Positions 30,501 to 43,900 of a DNA stretch of 64,000 bases are shown here, piece by piece. The stretch's first letter is position 1; each line of letters starts with the position of its first letter. This stretch comes from Latrodectus hesperus (taxonomy: Eukaryota; Arthropoda; Arachnida; Araneae; Theridiidae): the NCBI GenBank assembly GCA_037975125.1, contig CM075858.1:68548140-68612139 (forward strand), in the 5' to 3' direction. Under the pieces are notes generated by a model, which made no database searches, had not been told where the DNA came from, and worked only from the letters and a program-made list of their open reading frames with translations. The position numbers and the translations under genes are program-made.

Positions 30501-31934
30501 TCAAACATTTTTTTATGTTTAAATATTTTCATTTTAGAAAAAATATTTAAAATAATTCGATTCATTTATACTTTTTAAATTCATTAAAAAATTCATTGTT
30601 AAGTAAGGGATTTCAATAAAAATTGAGTACTTTTTACATTATTTAAAAATTAACTGATAATGATAAAGGAGATTTATTCTTTATTATATTAAATTTCATA
30701 AGGACGTTAAGATATGCCAAATTAGGAGTGTTATTGTAAATATGTGCAAAAATTTTGCTTTTTCAAGAAGCATAAAACAGCTAAAAGCAGTATTAAACTT
30801 AAATAAATAATTAAATTCAAATTTTTGAATGTATAAATACAGCTGTGGTACAGAGTTGTACAGTTTTCTCGCGGTATATATCTGTACCAAGGTGGTTTCT
30901 CCTCTGCAGCACAAGAGAATACTCCTCTAAAATATTATGCTATTACACGTCTCTGTTATACAAATAAAAGAACCGTAAATTTATACTAATAATACCAAGC
31001 AGATACATAAAAATCTCAAAAACCACAATTAAATTTGTATGATTATGATTCTTAGTTATGCTTTTGTTATGGAAAGCTGAATGACTCAATACAAATATTG
31101 CCAGTAAAATAAAATGATGCTAAAATCCTTACAAAGTTGAATATAGAATTTTCAACAATAAAACAGTTATGGGTGACCGTTAAATACAAGCTATAATAAT
31201 AGATTGTCTCAAACTGCATTACATTAATATTAATTCTCTAAAAGCAAGTAATTTGCTGGAAACTCTTTAAGATAGTTTAGGATATTCATAATATAAAGGT
31301 CATTTTTTAGAATGTATATGATTCCAAAAATGAATCTTGAAGATAAAAACAGCAGTTAAATGTATGTCATTAAGATAATTTTTGTAATACTCATCGTAAA
31401 ATTACATTCTAAAATTTAGTATTCATAATGCAAATAAGATTTCTTAATTTTGGGGAATTTTAATACATTTGAATACAGTAATCTTGTGAATAAGAAATTT
31501 TTATTATAAAAATTCAATTCAAGAATTAATGTTGCTTGTTATATATTGACTAAAAATAATTTCAAACATATTTAAAATTAATATCAAAATAAATAGAAAA
31601 TAACAAAAAATATAATAAAATGTGTATTTTCTGGAATAAGTAATATAGATTTATTAATATATTGTTTTAATTTTTCAATCTTATCACTACACAATAATAT
31701 ATCTTCGTTAATATTCCCTTTTTAACCTAATGAATAACAATTGTTTCAGCAAAATAACTTGCATATGAATTTGTAAAATCTATTTTCTTTATAATTCCTT
31801 TTGCATTTCAATTTCCATAAATGAAGCAATTTCCATAGCATTTCAATTTCCATAAGCATTGAATCAAGAGAACGATTAAAGCTATGTATGTTAAATATTT
31901 TATAGATTTTTTTAATTTCATTTTTACTCATATC
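24546..31934. other. Long AT-rich stretch, one perfect hairpin, no gene
   Basis: About 7.4 kb of very AT-rich sequence. The notable structure is the 25-bp perfect hairpin at 26565-26620. A GC-richer island at about 30838-30960 has TATATATC and a nearby AATAAA, which might be an LTR fragment, but I could not find matching ends. Short open frames in this stretch have no family resemblance. Confidence 0.45.
26565..26620. repeat. Perfect 25-bp inverted repeat with 6-base loop
   Basis: The left arm GTGGACCATTTCTTAATTTA continues to 26589, and its exact complement occupies 26596-26620, separated by GTATTA. The GTGGACC end is not AT-driven, so chance is unlikely. It could be a snap-back duplication or a miniature hairpin element; no target duplication is evident. 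Confidence 0.93.
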
Positions 31935-33041
31935 TTGAAAGCCACCCTTTACATATCTGCACTGCATCCACTACACGTATTTCCTTTCTTTTTGTATTCA
32001 CGGCAACTTTTCTCCATTTTCTAAAACTCAAGAGGTCTTTTTTCAGTCACCTTCAACTATCTAGTTGGAGGTTCTCTTTCATCTTAACCTAATACTGTGA
32101 ATGGTTTTGTTATTTGTGGTCCACCTAGCTTAAATTTATAGCTCGTCGCCAACATCCTGTCTCTTGTACCAGTCACAAAGATTGATCTGATGAATTTGCT
32201 TTCAAACATATTCAAAATGATACAAATATCGTTATTAAAAATCCATGATGTAATAGCATTGAGCAGGACTTGAAAAATAAAAGTTTTTTTTTTAAAAATT
32301 TTGAATATCTTAAATCTTTAGATTAACATAAGCTGATTTCTCACTCCAAAAGCCTTTATTAGCTATTTTAAATCAGTTATAAACTTCTGTTTTATACTAT
32401 TTTTCTTTATTTGTTATCGTGAGAAATCATTAAAATTTTATTACTGACAAACACATTTTCAAAGATATAATCTTTAAAAAGTAGAAGTGCATCATTATTT
32501 ACAGCTAAAGGAAGAGATTTGATAAATTTACTTTTGTAACTATCACTAAGGAGTCCTTTATTTGTGGCAGAAGTTTAAAAGGTTTAAAATCCTCTCTCAC
32601 TGATTTTCTGACTTCCAATGTCATCTGCAAAAGTCAATAGTTAAATATATTTATTCCATGGAGTGCCCCTTTGGTCCAATACCACTATCTCGACTCTATA
32701 GTTATATTTTAAACTAAGCTATTAAATTTCATTGACGCAGGTCTTTTCCTAATGAAAAATGTTTTGATAAATGGTTTCAGATTTAATTTGACCTTTTATA
32801 TTTGCTGCATTCCCTTAATTAGATTAACAATTAGTTTACCTTTGTTTTTAATAAAGTAGACAGCTTTAAATTCTATAAGTAGGTTAATCATATCAATATA
32901 TTCTTTACTTTTCAGTAATTTGCCTTAATTGGAATTTTTATATCTATTGGAGTTTTGTAGAATTAACTCACAAGGGTAGTCTCCTAACTTACTTTGTCCC
33001 AAAAAGAAAAATCTATTTAAAACTTGGTAGTATTTGTAAAA

Positions 33042-33084
33042 ATAAAGTTGGTATTATATGTATTACATATAATACCAACTTTAT
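33042..33084. repeat. Perfect 20-bp hairpin with 3-base loop, inside the LINE
   Basis: The arm ATAAAGTTGGTATTATATGT (33042-33061) and its exact complement (33065-33084) are separated by ATT. A second small hairpin with the same ATT loop, AATATGT/ACATATT, follows at once (33085-33101), so TATGTATTACATA occurs twice in tandem. Confidence 0.93.
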
Positions 33085-33165
33085 AATATGTATTACATAT
33101 TAATAAGTGTGCTGTCTTTAAATTTACGACATTAAATTGGTATTCTTTCTTAAAGATGGAGACTA

Positions 33166-33438
33166 ATGAACTCTGTGGCATGACAGCTCATGTGGGCTAA
33201 GGTTTACAGTGACCATCTCTGTTTTCCTGACCGAGAAGATCCAAAGTGAGGTGAGAAGCATATGTCCCAATTAGGTGGTCAGCCTAAGTCAAAACTCCCT
33301 GAGCTTAGCTTCCAAACATGCTTGGTGCTAAGTTTATCGACCCATTTAAGAGATGAAAGGTTGAGTCGTTCTTGCCCAGCCTGAGAACCGAACTTCGGAC
33401 GTGTGCCTTGGGAGCGTGAAACACTACCAGGGTTTCAT
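33166..33438 (-). repeat. tRNA-derived SINE, family E, with perfect target-site duplication
   Basis: The element is read on the minus strand. The 5' end near 33438 carries a tRNA-like head with TAGTGTTTCACGCTCCCAAG and a B-box-like GAAGTTCGGTTCTC, followed by a non-tRNA body. A perfect 12-bp direct repeat AGATGGAGACTA occupies 33154-33165 and 33439-33450, which fixes both boundaries and shows insertion by target-primed reverse transcription. It lies within the older reverse transcriptase remnant, so it arrived later. It is the only family E copy in the window. Confidence 0.9.
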
Positions 33439-34140
33439 AGATGGAGACTATGAAGAATTTTTCCCACTCAATGGGAAATTGTTTTCATTTCCCAAATTTT
33501 CATCCTGATTTTATATACAAAATTGATAATTTCTGGTTCTTCGACTTTTCTTAGTTTGAATGGTACGCAGTTAGGTGTAGAATTTACCGTTTATAAGTAT
33601 TTTATCAGGAAGAATCACATTATCTGAAAAAAGTGGGAGTCTGTCAACATCTTGAAAGAAATTTAGCTTTTTATGACCATTATGTGAGCTGCATCTATCA
33701 TTTTTGCTTCAAACAAGTCCTGAAAGTAACTTTTTCCATACACTCAATACTTCAAGGAATGTGCAAGTTTTTTATCCATATTTCTAACGTCAATTGTGTG
33801 TTTTTGGGTTGAATTCTCTTCTTACATTATCAACTAGTTTTGAAACCTTCAACTTTCTTTTAAATATTTCAGGTTATTTTAAAAAATTTCTCTAATAAAA
33901 CACATGTTTCTTCATGTTCTTTTCCACACATTTCTAAAACTCATATCATTTCCCACATATTATATGGTGCTTTTGTATCATAGATAGCGGTGCTTTTGTA
34001 TCATCGATCCATAGGCCTTATTCTTGTCTTCTGTGGCCTTTTTTAACTCGCAATCAAATCACTTATATGTGATACGTTATCTTGATACTTGAATATTTTT
34101 GAGTGTTAAGGGTTGGCTGATGGCTTGATGGTTGCTAAAT

Positions 34141-35023
34141 GTAAAATAATTTCTCTTTTAGAATTCATGTCAAAATCATAACTTTTTTCCTCTTTTATCA
34201 AACAGATATCATTAAATATAATTTTATCTTACTCATATTACCATTTTAATTATTTTGGACTGCTAAAGTAAAATTTTGCTATTTAATTATAGCTTCTATT
34301 TAAATCTTTTAAATGAAAATTGCAAAATTTTCCACATAACCACTTTATAACAAATAGTTATTGAATGAAAACTATAAAATAACAAAATAAGAAATGTTAC
34401 ATTAATTCATTGAATTTTGAAAATTGCTTACATTGAATTTCTTTTGGTATCACTTCTTTCTGTTCATTTCAGAAAAGAATGTGATTTTATAATTTATTTT
34501 AAATTTATAAATAAGATGTATCATTTAGATATGTAAATTGCTTTCACCTGTAAGACTAAAATTCAGCTTAAATTTATGAGAGCACTTTAAAAATTTAATG
34601 GTATTATAAGGAGAATTTTAAACTACAAATTTTAACATTAAATTTTACCTATCATTTTCATTTTCAATAAATTTTAAAAGTAACTTTATCTCGACTGATA
34701 TTACAGAAAATTACTCATAAGGACGCGGAAAATAAGTGATAATTCATCAAGAATGGTTAATTTATATTTGAAATATGTCTGCTAAAGATTAAATTTATCA
34801 ATTTATTTGTAAGCTGAAATGTTTGAGCTTTCTTTTTCAATTCATATTTAAAACAATATTTAATTTTTAAATATTACTTATATTTTTTCTCGAGAACAAT
34901 TATTGATTATTCTGTATTATATATATCAGTATACTGTGTAAACTAAAAAATTTATTAATTAATGTAAGTTTGCTTTTTTTCCCTAATAGGGGGCAATGGG
35001 TTATTATCCCTTCCTCACTATAA
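34141..35023. other. AT-rich spacer, nothing identified
   Basis: No recognisable gene or repeat. Confidence 0.5.
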
Positions 35024-35277
35024 GGTGAAAAACTGCAACGCATTTATCGTTACCCGATGGGCTTCTGTGAACCAAGTCACGGAGGTGAAAAGCATTACCC
35101 ACGTCAAACCACCACAAACCCATTTATAGGGTGGGCCACATTCATTCATCATCTCAGAAGAAAAAACAAGGAAACACAGAGAAAGAAAGAAACATCCATG
35201 CCCGAACTGGAATTCAAACCCGGGACCAACAGCTCAAGAGTAAGGAATGTTAACCACTTTGGCCACATCGGCCGGCT
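35024..35277 (-). repeat. tRNA-derived SINE, family B, copy 2
   Basis: The minus-strand reading starts near 35277 with AGCCGGCCGATGTGGCCAAA, an A-box-like GTGGTTAACATTCC, a B-box-like GGGTTTGAATTCC (about 35210-35223) and a body with TTTCTTTC, TGAATGAATGTGGCC and GGTTCACAGAAGCCC. This is better kept than copy 1 at 2650-2929 and shows that the family head is tRNA-like. The open frame across it on the plus strand (35057-35299) is incidental. Confidence 0.8.
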
Positions 35278-35634
35278 TTTATCTAAGACAGTATACTGAA
35301 ACTATTTTTAAAATTTCAGGAAATATTTTTAATCTAAAATTATTTCGTTATCAAAGAAGTTCCTGAATGGTGTCTGTTGAGTTCTTGATACATTATTCCG
35401 AGATTAACCAATTATTGTTTTGATATTTTGTTATTCAATTAAAAATTTTAAAGTAATTTTGAGAGCATCCGATTCCTAATGTTGGTAATTCCAAAGGAAC
35501 GGAATTTTTGCTTTTTACTTTGATATCGAATACAAATAAAATTAAATTTCATTGTTTTAATCTTGCATTAATTTACAGGAGAAATAAGTGATTTCAAATA
35601 GTATGCTTTTCAATTTTAATAGTTACAACCACAA
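35278..35634. other. AT-rich spacer, nothing identified
   Basis: No recognisable content. Confidence 0.5.
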
Positions 35635-36245
35635 TATTAACATTGCACATCAATAACAATCCCAGACCCAAATTATCCCTAACAACCCAGGATTCCAAGC
35701 ATTACTAAAATGTAAGATCTAAACCATTAAAAATAATCCAAGATAGAAACCATCATCAAGCGTTTGATATCCCAAACGTTACTAACAGTCCAAGCATGAG
35801 TAAGAGTTTAAAGTTTCAGATAATAATTGACGGTCTATGCTCCAAATTATCACCAACATATAAAAATCCAAATTATTTCCCACATTCAAGATCTAAACTA
35901 TGAATAACTATGTACAAGATCATTGCAATTGTCAACAATCAAATGTCCAAAATCCTCATCATTAGTCTAAGACTTAAACAATTGCTTAAAAAATCAACAA
36001 TCAAAATATTTCTAAATGTCCAATATACAAATTCTACAAATATATAAAACCAAAGCTATTGATATCAATCAAATACCCAAAATATCAACAATAGCCCAAA
36101 ACCCAAATTTTCACTGACAACACTTCAAGATTCAATCAAACGCTAATTGTCCAAAACCTCTATTTCATTAACAACAGTCAACTATAAAAATTATCACAAA
36201 CAATTCAGTACCCAAAATATTGCCACAGTCCAAGACAAAAATTAT
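35635..36245. repeat. Degenerate C-rich, G-poor tandem repeat (minisatellite)
   Basis: Over about 600 bp a motif close to AACARTCCAAGACCCAAATT recurs at irregular spacing of roughly 25-30 bases. Examples are ACAATCCCAGACCCAAATTA near 35656, CTAACAGTCCAAGC near 35782, AATAGCCCAAAACCCAAATT near 36090 and CACAGTCCAAGACAAAAATT near 36225. The plus strand is strongly enriched in C over G, unlike its neighbours. No unit is perfect, so the array is old. The open frames that cross it are not coding-like. Confidence 0.65.

Positions 36246-37241
<996 letters not shown>

Positions 37242-37327
<86 letters not shown>
37242..37327. repeat. (AT)n microsatellite, about 85 bp
   Basis: Pure alternation. Confidence 0.98.
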
Positions 37328-37330
<3 letters not shown>

Positions 37331-37600
37331 TATGAATTAATATTGTGTAATAATATTTGAATTAATATTAAATAAAATTTCCGTAGCAACAAACTTTGTT
37401 TCATTAGTAAAAATATCATTTTAAAACTTGCAGAAATATCGTGAATCAATTATTGTTAAAATAACACAATCTTTATTAAGCGCACAATGTTTGAAGTATA
37501 TTCTATAATGGTAAAATGCAATTATCTATAGTAAACACGGTTTTAAACTTTATTTGATTTTAGCATACTCAAAAGTATATGTATAGGTTCCCGTTTATTA

Positions 37601-37930
37601 TGTGAATATTACTTTCAATTTATAAAACTCTAGCAATTTAACTATAAAAATAACCTATATAGCGCCCTCTGTCTACAGTACCACCCATAACGTCATCAAC
37701 AAGGACGGGAGTCCCTCTCCAACAACAGTAGGAATGAGGCGTATATTGATATTTATCTCATGTTTATACCCTGTTCCCTTTAACTATATATGTTTAGATT
37801 TAATTTTGTTTTATTTGTAGTATATGTATCTGTGTTGTGCTCAATTTGTACCCTAAATTGTAATAAATTATTTTGAGCTCTTTAAGGAACTTGTTTCTTT
37901 GTTCCCATTGAACCAAATAAGTGCTACACA
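37601..37930 (+). mobile_element. Probable solo LTR (330 bp)
   Basis: The block starts TGTGAATATT and ends GTGCTACACA, the TG...CA form of retrotransposon LTRs, and is flanked by TATTA at 37596-37600 and 37931-37935, a 5-bp target-site duplication. Inside are a GC-rich patch (GCGCCCTCTGTCTACAGTAC onward, about 37662-37740), TATA-like sequences, and a polyadenylation signal AATAAA (37862-37867) about 60 bp before the end. No gag or pol sequence adjoins it, so it is best read as the product of recombination between two LTRs. The short AT-rich duplication could occur by chance. Confidence 0.6.
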
Positions 37931-40900
37931 TATTAAAATGCTTCAAATTTCAATTTGAATTTTGAAATAAACTAAGCTTCTGGCTTTACTGAAATAACTG
38001 CTATAACTAAATATATAACTTTAAAGAATAAGCACAACAATATGAAAATGTGGGACAAATATCATAGGAAGCCTAAGATAAAACTAGGTGGAACATGATA
38101 GGGTGATATTTTTATATATTATTACCATATCATTGTGCTAACTTTAGAAAAAGCATGTGCAGATTTACAAATTTTAATAAAACAACTATCGTAATATAAT
38201 TAATATGAATAAAAATATAGTATAAGTGTATTTAAAAGTGCAATTGAATTAAAAAGGGTAAAGAAAATATATAATCGTTACAGTCATTAATTTAGTTTAT
38301 TATTAAAGCTATTTGAAACTTTGCTTGCTAGCAATCGCTCGTTATGTTCAAACATTAAAATTCAAAAAGAAAGTATCACAAAAATATGATAAATTTAAAA
38401 ATTGTCATATTTTTACTTATATTTTTTTAAATAAATTACTTTAAAAAATAAAAAGCTTTAAAGAAATCTTCATGCTTCACTATAGTTAAGAGTCCTATTC
38501 TGAATTAATTATAAAAAAAATATTAGCTTCTTATTCAAGAGATTTATATAACACTTTTTTATAAATATATTTTATATTTTGTTTTACATAATAAATTTAA
38601 TATACTAGCATTATATAAAACAAAGTTTGAAACAAAAATTTCGATGAATTATATAATAAATTTTAAATAACATATTTTTTTGTTTTGTAATTAAAAAAAT
38701 AGTTATAAATATAACAGCAATGTACATAATATGAAATGAATTGTTTGTTCTATTAATGTGTATTAATGACGTATTCATTAAAAGTAATTTAAACTAGCAA
38801 AGCTATTAAGTTTGTATTTTTTTACTATTAAGTATTTTATTTACTATTAAGTATTAGTATGTGTAAAATGAAAACAAAAATCCATAGAACGATATATTTA
38901 TATTATAAAATTTAAATATATATCCCTTATATTTTCAATATGTTTATTAAAAGCTTTTCAGGGTATTTAAAATTATAAATCTTAAGACAAACGGTTCTAA
39001 ATAGCTTACTTATTTATATAGATATTCAAAGTAATAAGAAATTCTTTTAAATAAGATCATATTAATATATTTATCTTCTGAAATATTACAAATGTCAGAG
39101 AATTTAACAATAATTTCAAACAGAAATTCATGCAAAAGGACATTATATAATAAAATGATAATATTTTACATTTGTGTTAGTAACATGAAAAATATATTAC
39201 AAAATTATAAAAAGAACTCTATTTTGTATTGCATTTTAATGCAAAAAAAATAAAAGTGATCATACATATTTCTCATTTCAGTAATACTGAGTTAAAAAAT
39301 TTTTCCATGCTAACACAATTAAAGAAATTAAAAAATTGTAATGAACTTCCAAAAAGTAACAGTTAGAACAAGTATGTGATTTTACTTTAAATACTTGCAA
39401 TAAATCAATTAACATTTAAATCGCTTGTATTTTTAATAAATGTAAATAATGAAGGGAAATATGACTTTAATAAATTTAAATCTTAAAAAATTTATTTTTA
39501 TAAATTCAAATACTTTAATCGAATTATATTACCTTAAAAACTCACTTAATTTAAAGGCAATAATATTTGAAATTTATTTGTTTTTGTTGTGGTTATATTT
39601 TGCACTGTTCACATTTATTTAGATAAGCCTGTATTAACACTTAAATAAACATTGAATATGATTTCTTAACCTAATTAGGTCTTACCTTCTTCAGGCACTG
39701 TTGGAAAGTTTGTTAAGAAATGCGACTCTTTAACAGTAGTGTTTTGTTAACAGACTTAACAAAATGTCGAGTTTATGCAGCTGATTCTGAGACTTAATTG
39801 GAAATGAAATTACTATATGTTTGATTTGCAAATAAAATATACTAAATCTAATTATATCACAATAATGTAATTTAAGTATCGTGTCTTAACCTTAAGAATT
39901 GTAAAAAACTACAAAAATATTTATAGTATTTGTTTGTAATATTTTTATTTTTGGATTCATATAAATTTAACATCAGTAAAATCACTAATATTGAAATGAA
40001 ATACATTTACTTAATTGAAATCATTATATTAATCAAAATATTTAGATTATTTGCATTTCCGAAAAATTTATTTATCATTATAGGTTTTTTCGTATTTCAA
40101 TTCAAAAAGGAATTAATTAAATAAATTCTATATTTATTAATTTAAATTTATGTTTGTTTTCCTCTTGATATATGAACCACAATTTTCTATAAAAGAAACA
40201 TATATATGAAGATCTTTCTCTAGAATAAAAAATAAAAATATTAAAAAATATTCATTTTGATATAATAAATAATGGCAAAATCAAAACACATAGACTTTGT
40301 ATATTAACCTCATCTGATAAGCCGTTGCTTTATTGTATAATGATATGAAATATTATTTCATTTTAATTCAGTTTTAGTCTTTTTTACTAATCATAAATAT
40401 TAAAGCTTATTAGAGATATCCTTATATTGTTATGTAAGAGACAAATTAACTGGTTTTATTTAATAAAATCATTTTCACGTGCTTTTTAATTGATTGAAAT
40501 ATTAATAAAATTTCCAATTTTAAATATTACGAGAAGATTTATAACAATTATTTTAATGTATTTTAAATTCTTCGTATATTTACTTAGATTATTTATTTCA
40601 ATATTGCTTTACAATTCAAAATTGATATTAATTTAAAATTTAAAGACTCAACAATAGATTGTAGGGATGCATGTTATTATTTTATTCAAACTTCTTTAAA
40701 ATTATCAATTATTCTCCTAAAATAGAAGGAAAAAAAAACGGAAAAGTTAGTGAACATTTAAGACCATTTTTTACAATGCTACAAACCTGATTAATATAAA
40801 ATACTTGAGTTAAGGATACTTAATGGGTACTAATTAATTTATCTTTCTTTTGCACTCGACTGTATTGAGAAACATGAAATGGGATTTTTAATAGTTATTA

Positions 40901-43900
40901 ATAAGATTTTATTTAGTTTCATGAGCTTATACATAAGAGAAAAATAATAAAATATATTAATATAATATTTTTGAAACTTCTTATTTTAATATAACTCTTA
41001 AACTAAAATTTTATTGTAATTTTGTGTCATAATATTTTCGTTTAATTATTTTTATTTTATATTATTTTTAATTTCTTCTAATTTTTTTATAACAAATATA
41101 TAAATTATAAAAGAAATGTTATTAAAATTAAATTACTAAGTAAAGCATATAAAACAAATTTTGCATAAATTAAATTTTAGATTTTTTATCTGATTTGCCC
41201 ATTTTTAAATACTTTTCAAATTTAAAAATTTTTGTTACTTTTTCCATAATACGATTTTTGTTGGGGAAAAGTTCAAAGAAACGGAAATATTATAAGAATA
41301 TTGTCGGTCTCACTCTTTTTTTCTACTATTATGTTGAAAGTTGAATTTTATGTATTAAAATATTTTATGTATATTAGTTATTTAAAGGATAAAATATATT
41401 CAATATAAAGATACAAATTCTGAAACTAATAATATTATTCATAAGATAACATATTTTGAAATGACTCGATTCATATTTTGTTAAATTCTACATTTTATCC
41501 TTAGGAATAATTTAATGCTCTAATATAAAATGATCTAATTTTCTGTGTAGACCAAAGTGCTTTATGTACAAATTGTATATCGAGTACTAATGAACGTTTT
41601 TTTCAGGAACAAATTAAAAATTTGTCTTCTTATATTTCAAAGTCTTAGTATGATTTTAAGATAAGCTTGGAAAACGTAAAATTTTCATACATAAATACAG
41701 TTTTCAACTGAATTTTTATAAGGATTATGGAAAAAAATCTTTCCTTTAACCAGTGCACGTGCTGAACATTAAATTAAATTGCTAGATTATCCTTATTTTC
41801 TTCAAAACTTCAAAATTTAGTGCATAGTTTTATATTTCTGTATGCATATTTTTATTATATAGTTATTTAATGCTATTTCATAATTAATTGTTTACAGTGA
41901 AAATATTTGTTAATATCTATTTTATTATGAACTTTACAAATTAAATTTAATTCATTTGTACATTTGTATAACAAATCATTTAAAATTAAAACAATTAAGA
42001 TATCATTTAAAAATATCTGTATAAATTTGTGCAATTTTTGTTTAAGATCAATTTTCACACACACACAAACATATATATTTACGTATATTTTTTTTTGGTG
42101 TTTTCAATATGAAGTCATATAAGTTGAAGTTCCAGAAGAGTTATTTATTTAAGTAATGAACTAAGGTTTTCCCCTAGATTCCTGAGTTTTAACAATAAAT
42201 ACGTTTAAACTCATACACCTATAAATTTATTCAGTTAGGGTTAAACTTCTGAAACGAAACTTTTATTATTTTATATCTTATTTCATGTAATTTTTATTCC
42301 ATAGTATTGTAAACTGTTATAATAACACAATAAATTTCCAAAACTATATATCAGAAAATATGAAATTATAAAACTTGTTATATTTACAAGATCAGGAAAA
42401 TATTTGAGTTTTCAAAATACATTGAAATAACTGCAACGAGAATATCTTGACATCTTCTTTAACGTCTATCAAACTTCAGAATTCAAAATATGTATTCCAA
42501 GATTCTAAGTTCATCATTTTTCTAATTTTGGAGACTTACAGCCTTACATTATCTTAAAATTAATTTGTATCCTTCGCTCCTGTAAAATTAATTCCGCACT
42601 GAATAATTACAATGAATAAGTGTTTCATAACATATAATTCATATGATAATGAAAATTTTCAGATTTTTATTTATGTGGATAGATTTTGAAAACATTAGAA
42701 TTTCACAGGCTTGCCGAAAAGTACATTATTTTATTATAAAACATGTTAAAAATAATATACATTAGTAAAATATGAGGATGATAAATAAATGTATACAATT
42801 TTTATTCGATAAGGAAAAATAATTATGCTTTTTGAGTTTTGTAATAAAGCAAACAATATTTAAATAATAATTTTACCAGCTATTTATAAAAATTATAACT
42901 TTACTAACTGTATTTTAATTTAAAAATTAATAATAATATTATTAAGTGTTATTAAACATTTGATAAATCTACTTATAGGAAATTTTCGTCATGTAGATCA
43001 CAAATCAATGGTTTTTGCAGAAGTGTTCAAATATATCGAAAAAATGGAAATGAATGAGTGAAGATAATCAGACATGATGCTTTCATATTTGCCACATGCT
43101 ATATTTGTTTTCTGGTGGTATCAAAAATCACAAATTATGCAAAACGAATGCATCAAATACTATTACAAAAGTTGTATCAATTGTACCTCTTGACATGTGG
43201 CTCCATACATGCATGCTTTTTTCATGTCTAAAATATTCCTTCACCTTATTCAACTGAAAACACAATTCATTAGACCAAGCATTATGATTTCAGTAATAGG
43301 CAGAATATTGACGTTGTCAGTAGGTATAATGGAGGCGTTAAGCAATTTCACAATGTAGTCAATAACATATATGTACAAGGCCTTGGCTTCAAGTGTTCAT
43401 TATGTAAAAATAATGATTTGCGGAAAAGTTCACATGCGACCTTAATTGAAACTGCAGCATTGAAATTTTCAAATTTAAGGAAATATCTCTGGCATATTTT
43501 GTTTAATAATTCTATACAGTATCTGATGTTCTCAATATTTCAAGTCTTTCTTCGGGTTAAACCTATGTCTGAGATTTAATGCTTTACCAAGCATTCGATA
43601 TTGACATTTATTTTTTGTTAAATTGTACCACGCAAAAATTAAAAGTTCACTTTTAGTTTGATGATTTTATGTTTTTTTCTTATGCATACCAATAGCGCTA
43701 TATTAAAAATAGTTAAGGTTTGATAGATACATTTTGGTCAGTCTTTCATTTATAAATAATAAACAATAACTCCTGGACAATTTATTAACACTAGTAGAAA
43801 TATTATTTAGCAATTTCTCTTTTCCTCAACGTAAAATTAATTGCCATTAAAATAAAAGATTCAAAATAATCAATAAAACATTAACTAATAAGAATTCTGA

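Larger units (their letters stand above)
31935..34140 (-). pseudogene. Decayed LINE reverse transcriptase, split by a SINE
   Basis: Reading the minus strand downward from about 34140, fragments of a non-LTR reverse transcriptase appear in the right order. PEIINFVYKIRMKIWEMK (about 33550-33480) resembles the helix before the first RT block. IFKKEYQFNVVNLKTAHLL (about 33160-33105) resembles the conserved P-I-F-K-K-G-D...Y-R-I-S-L-L block. LLTFADDIG (32615-32640) is the catalytic [FY]ADD box. RKWRKVAVN (about 32030-32000) resembles the C-terminal W-R motif of RTE-like LINE proteins. Many stops and shifts lie between them. I see no RNase H domain, so it differs from the fragments at 24 and 45 kb. 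SINE-E (33166-33438) is inserted between the first two blocks. Ends are approximate. I am confident of the RT identity, less so of the clade. Confidence 0.75.

Noticed and set aside
35635..36245. CRISPR-like array
   Set aside because: The units are degenerate and irregular, there are no distinct spacers, and the DNA is eukaryotic.
39680..39710. Tiny minus-strand exon candidate between CCAACAG and GTAAGA
   Set aside because: Only 12 nt between the signals; such pairs are common by chance.
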